DNA of 32,210 nt, from contig JACRPT010000066.1 in assembly GCA_016223045.1 (NCBI GenBank), positions 1 to 32,210 of the forward strand, written 5' to 3'. Numbering within the stretch: position 1 is the stretch's first letter; each line of letters opens with the position of its first letter. Positions 28,667 through 32,210 of this stretch are shown here, piece by piece. A program made the translations under genes and the position numbers. The DNA is from Candidatus Eiseniibacteriota bacterium. GTDB lineage: Bacteria; Eisenbacteria; RBG-16-71-46. The notes under the pieces are model-generated. The model had not been told where the DNA came from, made no database searches, and saw only the letters and a program-made list of their open reading frames with translations.

Positions 28667-29615
28667 GACGAACGCGCTGGCGCCGCCGCCGGTGGCGGTG
28701 GTGCGCGGCACCGACCCCCACGGGGCCGGGGCCGAGCGCCGCCGCGCTTCGCGTGCGCTGTGGCAGGCCTGCGAGGCGCTGCTCTCGGCCCCCGCCGACC
28801 CGCGCGCGCTGGATCGCGCGCTCGCCGGGCTGCGCCAGGCGTTCGACTGCGACGGCGTGGCGCTGCACGCCCGCGGTCCGGACGGGGAGATCGAGCCGTG
28901 GCACGCGTGCGGCGAGTGGCGGAGCGCGCCCGGCGACCTCAGGGACTGCATGACCGTGCCGCTGCTGTGCGGCGCGGAGCGGCTCGGCATCCTCGACCTG
29001 CGCGCGCGCGCCGGTCAGCGCTGGCGCCCCGCTCAGTTCGGGCTGGTGCGCGCGGCCTCCGGCGCGCTCGGCGCGGCGCTCGGCGCGCGGCTCGAGCTCG
29101 AACGCCTGCGCCGCCGCCCCGGGCGCGACCGGGTGACCGGGCTGCCCGACGCGAAGGCCTTCCAGGAGCGCCTGGCCGAGGAGCTGGCGCGCGTGCGCGC
29201 GCACGGCCCGGCACTGGCGGTCGCGCTGCTCGAGATCGACCACTTCGACGCGCTGCGCGCGCGCCACGGGCGCGAGATCGCGGACGCGGTGCTGGCCGAG
29301 GCGGCGCTGGTGCTCAAGCTGGCGCTGCGCGACGGCGACGTGCTCGCGCGGCTGGCGGGGGCGCGCTTCGCCGTGGCCCTGCCCGAGACCGATACCGTGC
29401 CCGCGCTGCGCTGCGCCGAGCGGGTGCGCCGCGCGGTCGAGGACCATCGTTTCGCGCGCGTCGGCAACCTGAGCGCCACCGCCGGACTGGCGGCCAGCCC
29501 GCGCGAGGGACTCGAAGCCGTCGAGCTCATGGAGAAGGTCGAGCGCGCGCTCGCGCTCGCACGCAAGGCCGGACGCCGCCGCGTGGCGGCCGCGCCCACC
29601 GCGCTCACCCAGTAG
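28656..29615 (+). CDS. GAF plus degenerate GGDEF protein with intact I-site (PelD-like layout)
   Basis: About 319 residues from GTG 28656; GTG 28623 is possible. Residues 35-150 form a GAF-like domain (CMTVPLLCGAERLGILDLRA). Residues 155-305 form a GGDEF domain: RDRVTGLPDAKAFQERL, LLEIDHFDALRARHG, then ARLAGARFAVALPETD. The active site GGEEF is replaced by AGARF (234-238), so it should not make c-di-GMP. The inhibitory-site motif R-x-x-D (RDGD, 225-228) lies exactly five residues before it, as in PleD, and would bind c-di-GMP. GAF followed by a dead GGDEF with an I-site is the layout of the receptor PelD. In this operon it probably feeds second-messenger level into motility control. Confidence 0.8.
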   Translation: MRPETNALAPPPVAVVRGTDPHGAGAERRRASRALWQACEALLSAPADPRALDRALAGLRQAFDCDGVALHARGPDGEIEPWHACGEWRSAPGDLRDCMTVPLLCGAERLGILDLRARAGQRWRPAQFGLVRAASGALGAALGARLELERLRRRPGRDRVTGLPDAKAFQERLAEELARVRAHGPALAVALLEIDHFDALRARHGREIADAVLAEAALVLKLALRDGDVLARLAGARFAVALPETDTVPALRCAERVRRAVEDHRFARVGNLSATAGLAASPREGLEAVELMEKVERALALARKAGRRRVAAAPTALTQ

Positions 29616-29635
29616 GCACGGAGGCCCGATCGTTC

Positions 29636-31471
29636 ATGGACCCGCTTCGACAGGGCACGCCCGAGATCCCGGACGAGGCCGGACCCGGCGCCCTCGAGCC
29701 GGCGCCGACGGGCGCCCCGGGGCTGGCCGAGGCGCCGGCGCGGGTGCTGGTGGTGGACGACGAGCAGACGGTCGTGGACGTGCTCCAGGAGTTCCTCGCG
29801 TCGCTGGGCTACGACGTGTCCATGGCCGCGAGCGCCGAGGCAGCCCAGCGCCTCATCCCGGAACTGCGGCCCGAGGTGGTCCTCACCGACCTCAACCTGC
29901 CCGGTCGGTCCGGGCTCGACGTCATGCGCTTCGCCAAGAGCGTGGACGAGGAGACCGTGGTCATCGTGGTGACCGGGCACGCCTCCACGACCTCCGCGAT
30001 CGATGCGCTGCGCCAGGGCGCCTACGACTACATCACCAAACCGTTCGAGCTGGACGACGTCCAGAAGAGCCTCGAGCGGGCGCTCGCGAACCGCCGGCTG
30101 CGCGCCATCAACCGCCAGCTGGTCGAGGAGCTGCGCCAGAAGAACGGGATCCTCCAGAACCATGAGCAGGAGCTGAAGGAGAAGGTGCGGCTGGCGACCT
30201 GGCAGATGAGAACCCTCTACGAGATGGGCAAGGAGATCAGCGCGAACCTGGAGCTGGCCCCCCGGCTCCAGATCATCGCGGCCAAGGCCGCGGAGCTGGC
30301 CGGGGCGCGGGCCGCGGTCGTGTACCTGCGGAACCACGAGACCGAGGAATGCCGCGTCGCCGCGGTCCACGGCCTCGAGCTGCCGCCCTCCGAGGAGCCG
30401 TGCACGCACTTCTTCGCCGCCGAGCGCACGCTGGGCTTTCCCGTGTTCGAGCAGCGCCCGGTGCGCCGCAATGCCGCGGACGGCGAGCCCGGCTTCGAGC
30501 TGCCGGCGCTGGGCGGTCTGAGCTTCCGCCAGATGCTGGCGCTGCCGCTCGCCACCGAGGGGCTCTCGATCGGCATGCTGGTGCTGCTCGACAAGCCGGG
30601 CGGCTTCACCGGAGAGGACGAGAGCCTGCTGGAGCTGTTCGCCTCGCAGGCGACGATCGCGGTGCAGAACTCGCAGCTGTTCGAGCACACCAAGAGCCTC
30701 GACCGGCTCAAGTCGGAGTTCGTCGCGGTGGTCTCGCACGAGATCCGCACGCCGCTCACCTCGGTCAAGGGCGCCGTCGAGCTGCTGTCCGACCACCGCT
30801 ACTTCGCGAACACCGACCAGCAGCACAAGCTCCTGAGCATCGCCCAGGCGAACGCCGAGCGGCTGCTGCTGCTCATCAACGACATCCTGGACTTCTCGAA
30901 GCTGGAGTCGGCCTCGCTCCCGATGGTCCTCGAGCGCCAGCGCCTCGAGCCGGTGGTCCGGCAGGCCGCGCAGAACCTGCGCACGCTCATCGAGGAGCGC
31001 CGGATCCAGCTCGACGTGGACCTCGCGGAGGACATGCCGGACCTGCTGCTGGACGCCAACCGCGTCGCGCAGGTGCTCACGAACCTGCTCTCGAACGCCA
31101 TCAAGTTCTCGCCGCCCGAGGGCCGTATCGAGCTGGGGGTGCGGTGCGAGCGGGAAACCGTGCGGGTGTGGGTGCGCGACTACGGCGAGGGCATCGCCGC
31201 GGAGGACGTGCCGAAGCTGTTCCGCAAGTTCTCGCAGATCGACTCCGGCTCCACGCGCAAGGTGGGCGGCACCGGGCTCGGGCTGGTGATCTGCAAGGGC
31301 ATCGTCGAGCAGCACGGCGGCACCATCGGCGTGGAGACCACGCCGGGCGAGGGCAGCACGTTCTTCTTCACCCTGCCCACCGCGGACTACGCGGGGGAGC
31401 ACGCGCGCGGCGCCGACAGCGGCCGCGCGGCGGCTTCGGGCACGGCCGCGGGCGAGCGCCCGGCCGCCTGA
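29636..31471 (+). CDS. Receiver-GAF-histidine kinase (N-terminal hybrid)
   Basis: A 611-residue soluble protein. Domains in order: receiver (about 35-150; VLVVDDEQ, phosphoacceptor D85 in VVLTDLNLPG, K135 in YITKPFE), a coiled-coil linker (150-200), GAF (about 205-350), the dimerisation domain with H368 in FVAVVSHEIRTPLTSVKGAV, and a HATPase with QVLTNLLSNAIKFSPP, DYGEGI, KLFRKFSQ and GGTGLGLVICKG. The receiver comes first, so the kinase is probably tuned by phosphorylation rather than passing phosphate onward. The C-terminal 25 residues are low-complexity. ATG 29636 follows ACGGAGG. It is the last gene of the sigma-54 operon; the output may be the DHp protein and lone receiver. Confidence 0.92.
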   Translation: MDPLRQGTPEIPDEAGPGALEPAPTGAPGLAEAPARVLVVDDEQTVVDVLQEFLASLGYDVSMAASAEAAQRLIPELRPEVVLTDLNLPGRSGLDVMRFAKSVDEETVVIVVTGHASTTSAIDALRQGAYDYITKPFELDDVQKSLERALANRRLRAINRQLVEELRQKNGILQNHEQELKEKVRLATWQMRTLYEMGKEISANLELAPRLQIIAAKAAELAGARAAVVYLRNHETEECRVAAVHGLELPPSEEPCTHFFAAERTLGFPVFEQRPVRRNAADGEPGFELPALGGLSFRQMLALPLATEGLSIGMLVLLDKPGGFTGEDESLLELFASQATIAVQNSQLFEHTKSLDRLKSEFVAVVSHEIRTPLTSVKGAVELLSDHRYFANTDQQHKLLSIAQANAERLLLLINDILDFSKLESASLPMVLERQRLEPVVRQAAQNLRTLIEERRIQLDVDLAEDMPDLLLDANRVAQVLTNLLSNAIKFSPPEGRIELGVRCERETVRVWVRDYGEGIAAEDVPKLFRKFSQIDSGSTRKVGGTGLGLVICKGIVEQHGGTIGVETTPGEGSTFFFTLPTADYAGEHARGADSGRAAASGTAAGERPAA

Positions 31472-31476
31472 GCGAC

Positions 31477-31490
31477 GGCGCTCCGGCGCC
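31477..31490 (+). terminator. Short GC hairpin after the motility operon
   Basis: GGCGC-TCCG-GCGCC gives a 5-bp stem six bases after the hybrid-kinase stop. There is no T-tract and the stem is short, so this is a weak candidate for the operon's end. Confidence 0.3.
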
Positions 31491-31507
31491 GACCGCTGCA
31501 GCCCCGC

Positions 31508-31619
31508 GCGCATCCCTCACCGCTCGCATCGGCTCCGCCGGCATCCCGCCGCCCACGCATCCCGCGCATCCTTCACCGCCCGCATCGGCTCCGCCGGCAT
31601 CCCGCCGCCCGCGCATCCC
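31508..31619. repeat. Two-copy 56-bp tandem repeat
   Basis: Units 31508-31563 and 31564-31619 differ at three of 56 bases. Each contains GCATCGGCTCCGCCGGCATC. Shorter related pieces (CGCTCGACCCGC, GCATCCCGC) continue to about 31740. It fills most of the 376-base gap after the motility operon. No gene fits it on either strand: minus-strand readings are only the repeat translated. Confidence 0.8.
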
Positions 31620-31758
31620 CCGCTCGACCCGCAGGCATCGCGCACGCGCGTCCTCGCATCCCGCGCTCGACCCGCGTGCGCCCGCCCACGGCGCACGGGC
31701 GTCCACTCACCCCGCGCCCGACCCGCGCGCCACGCATCACGAACCAGGCATCGCGAGC

Positions 31759-31787
31759 TTGACCCACACGCGGCGCGCGGATACCTT
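31759..31787 (+). promoter_or_regulatory. Promoter of the last gene
   Basis: TTGACC (31759-31764), a 17-base spacer and TACCTT (31782-31787). Transcription would start near 31794, leaving a leader of about 54 bases to ATG 31848. An AAGGAGGG at 31807-31814 lies 33 bases before that ATG, too far to serve it. Confidence 0.5.
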
Positions 31788-31847
31788 GCGTGCGCAACGC
31801 AGGTCCAAGGAGGGTCTGCGTTCTTCCGTCCACCTCCGACCCCTTCC

Positions 31848-32210
31848 ATGCGCGCCAGGGACGACGCCCGACATCGCGACGCGGCACGCCCGCCGGCACT
31901 CCGCGGGAGCCGCGGCTCGCGTCTCGACCGGCCGCCGTCGGCGCGCCACGTCCTCCTCGTCACGCTGCTGCTGGGCGCGCTGCCGGGCGCCGCCCTCACC
32001 GGCCTGCTCGCCGAGCGCTTCGCGCCCGACCGGTTGCCGCGCTACGTGGCGCGCGCCGCCTGGCGCGGGGCTGCGCCCGGCCCGGCCGAGTGGCCGCGCG
32101 CCCCGCGCGCGGGGGAGAGCGCGGTGACCGCGGCCACGTCCGGCGGCCCCGTGCTCGAGGTGAGCGCCCACACCGCGGCGGGCGCCGAGCAGCTCGCCCG
32201 CGAGCTCCAG
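31848..32210 (+). CDS. Unrecognised single-span membrane protein, 3' end outside window
   Basis: The frame from ATG 31848 is open to the last base (121 codons). A basic N-terminus of about 35 residues is followed by a hydrophobic helix, HVLLVTLLLGALPGAALTGL, so the protein is probably anchored with the rest outside the cytoplasm. After a proline/alanine/arginine-rich stretch comes VLEVSAHTAAGAEQLARELQ, which has the flavour of the first strand and helix of a SPOR domain (peptidoglycan binding), but this is too short to assign. A good promoter lies at 31759. The start is uncertain since no ribosome site is near the ATG. Confidence 0.5.
   Translation, partial: MRARDDARHRDAARPPALRGSRGSRLDRPPSARHVLLVTLLLGALPGAALTGLLAERFAPDRLPRYVARAAWRGAAPGPAEWPRAPRAGESAVTAATSGGPVLEVSAHTAAGAEQLARELQ

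Noticed and set aside
31508-31740. CRISPR array
   Set aside because: Units are directly adjacent without unique spacers, and no cas gene is present.
31368-32171. Minus-strand frames with repeated GGADA/GRRDAGG units
   Set aside because: They are translations of the DNA tandem repeat and its flanks, with no ribosome site; the plus-strand gene from 31848 has a promoter and membrane helix.

Overview
The window is about 32 kb of very GC-rich, densely coded bacterial chromosome. It starts inside ftsZ and ends inside an unidentified gene. The gene mix (FtsZ, a four-cysteine L28, RecG, an MglA-type GTPase, flagellar regulators, a Tam41-like enzyme, a small FCB-style outer-membrane protein) fits a motile Gram-negative bacterium, perhaps of the Eisenbacteria/Krumholzibacteria type. 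That placement is inference; no rRNA or other phylogenetic marker was available to test it. I see no tRNA, rRNA, CRISPR array, insertion sequence or prophage.

Positions 1-8.1 kb are housekeeping and small accessory genes: the ftsZ 3' end, a TPR protein with a probable CTG start, rpmB on the minus strand, a damaged cysteine-rich small gene, a DUF4160/DUF2442 pair, a SnoaL-like protein, recG, a zinc-ribbon protein and a hypothetical.

Positions 8.1-18.1 kb are a lipid island. A minus-strand operon encodes a PlsC-like acyltransferase, a Tam41-like CDP-diacylglycerol synthase, a CDP-alcohol phosphatidyltransferase and an MFS transporter; the first three form a plausible phosphatidate to CDP-DAG to phospholipid route. 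Divergent from it is a plus-strand operon of a serine-palmitoyltransferase-like enzyme, an acetoacetate-decarboxylase-like protein, a diacylglycerol/sphingosine-kinase-like protein and a frameshifted zinc dehydrogenase. A minus-strand pair follows: an LpxL/PatA-like acyltransferase broken by an in-frame TAG, and a PimA-like GT4 glycosyltransferase.

Positions 18.1-21.7 kb hold an unrecognised conserved-looking gene with its own promoter and terminator but no in-frame stop, an MglA-type GTPase with a long C-terminal tail, a secreted beta-rich protein behind a consensus promoter, and a trpA with no trpB beside it.

Positions 21.8-31.5 kb are a motility control region. A sigma-28-like promoter precedes csrA and a FlgM-like gene, which end at an intrinsic terminator. 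Next come an NtrB-like histidine kinase and a sigma-54 activator whose receiver has lost its first strand and acidic pair through a small deletion. A near-consensus sigma-54 promoter then precedes eight tightly packed genes: a lone receiver, a stand-alone sigma-region-4 protein, a small hypothetical, flhG, fliA, a stand-alone DHp (HisKA-like) protein, a GAF plus degenerate GGDEF protein that keeps its c-di-GMP I-site, and a receiver-GAF-histidine kinase. The likely logic is kinase/activator to sigma-54, then this operon, then FliA (held by FlgM), then csrA/flgM, with split two-component parts and a c-di-GMP sensor layered on top.

At least four and possibly five genes carry lesions (small deletions, a nonsense codon, a lost stop). 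That many in otherwise intact operons suggests consensus or assembly errors should be excluded before calling real gene decay.
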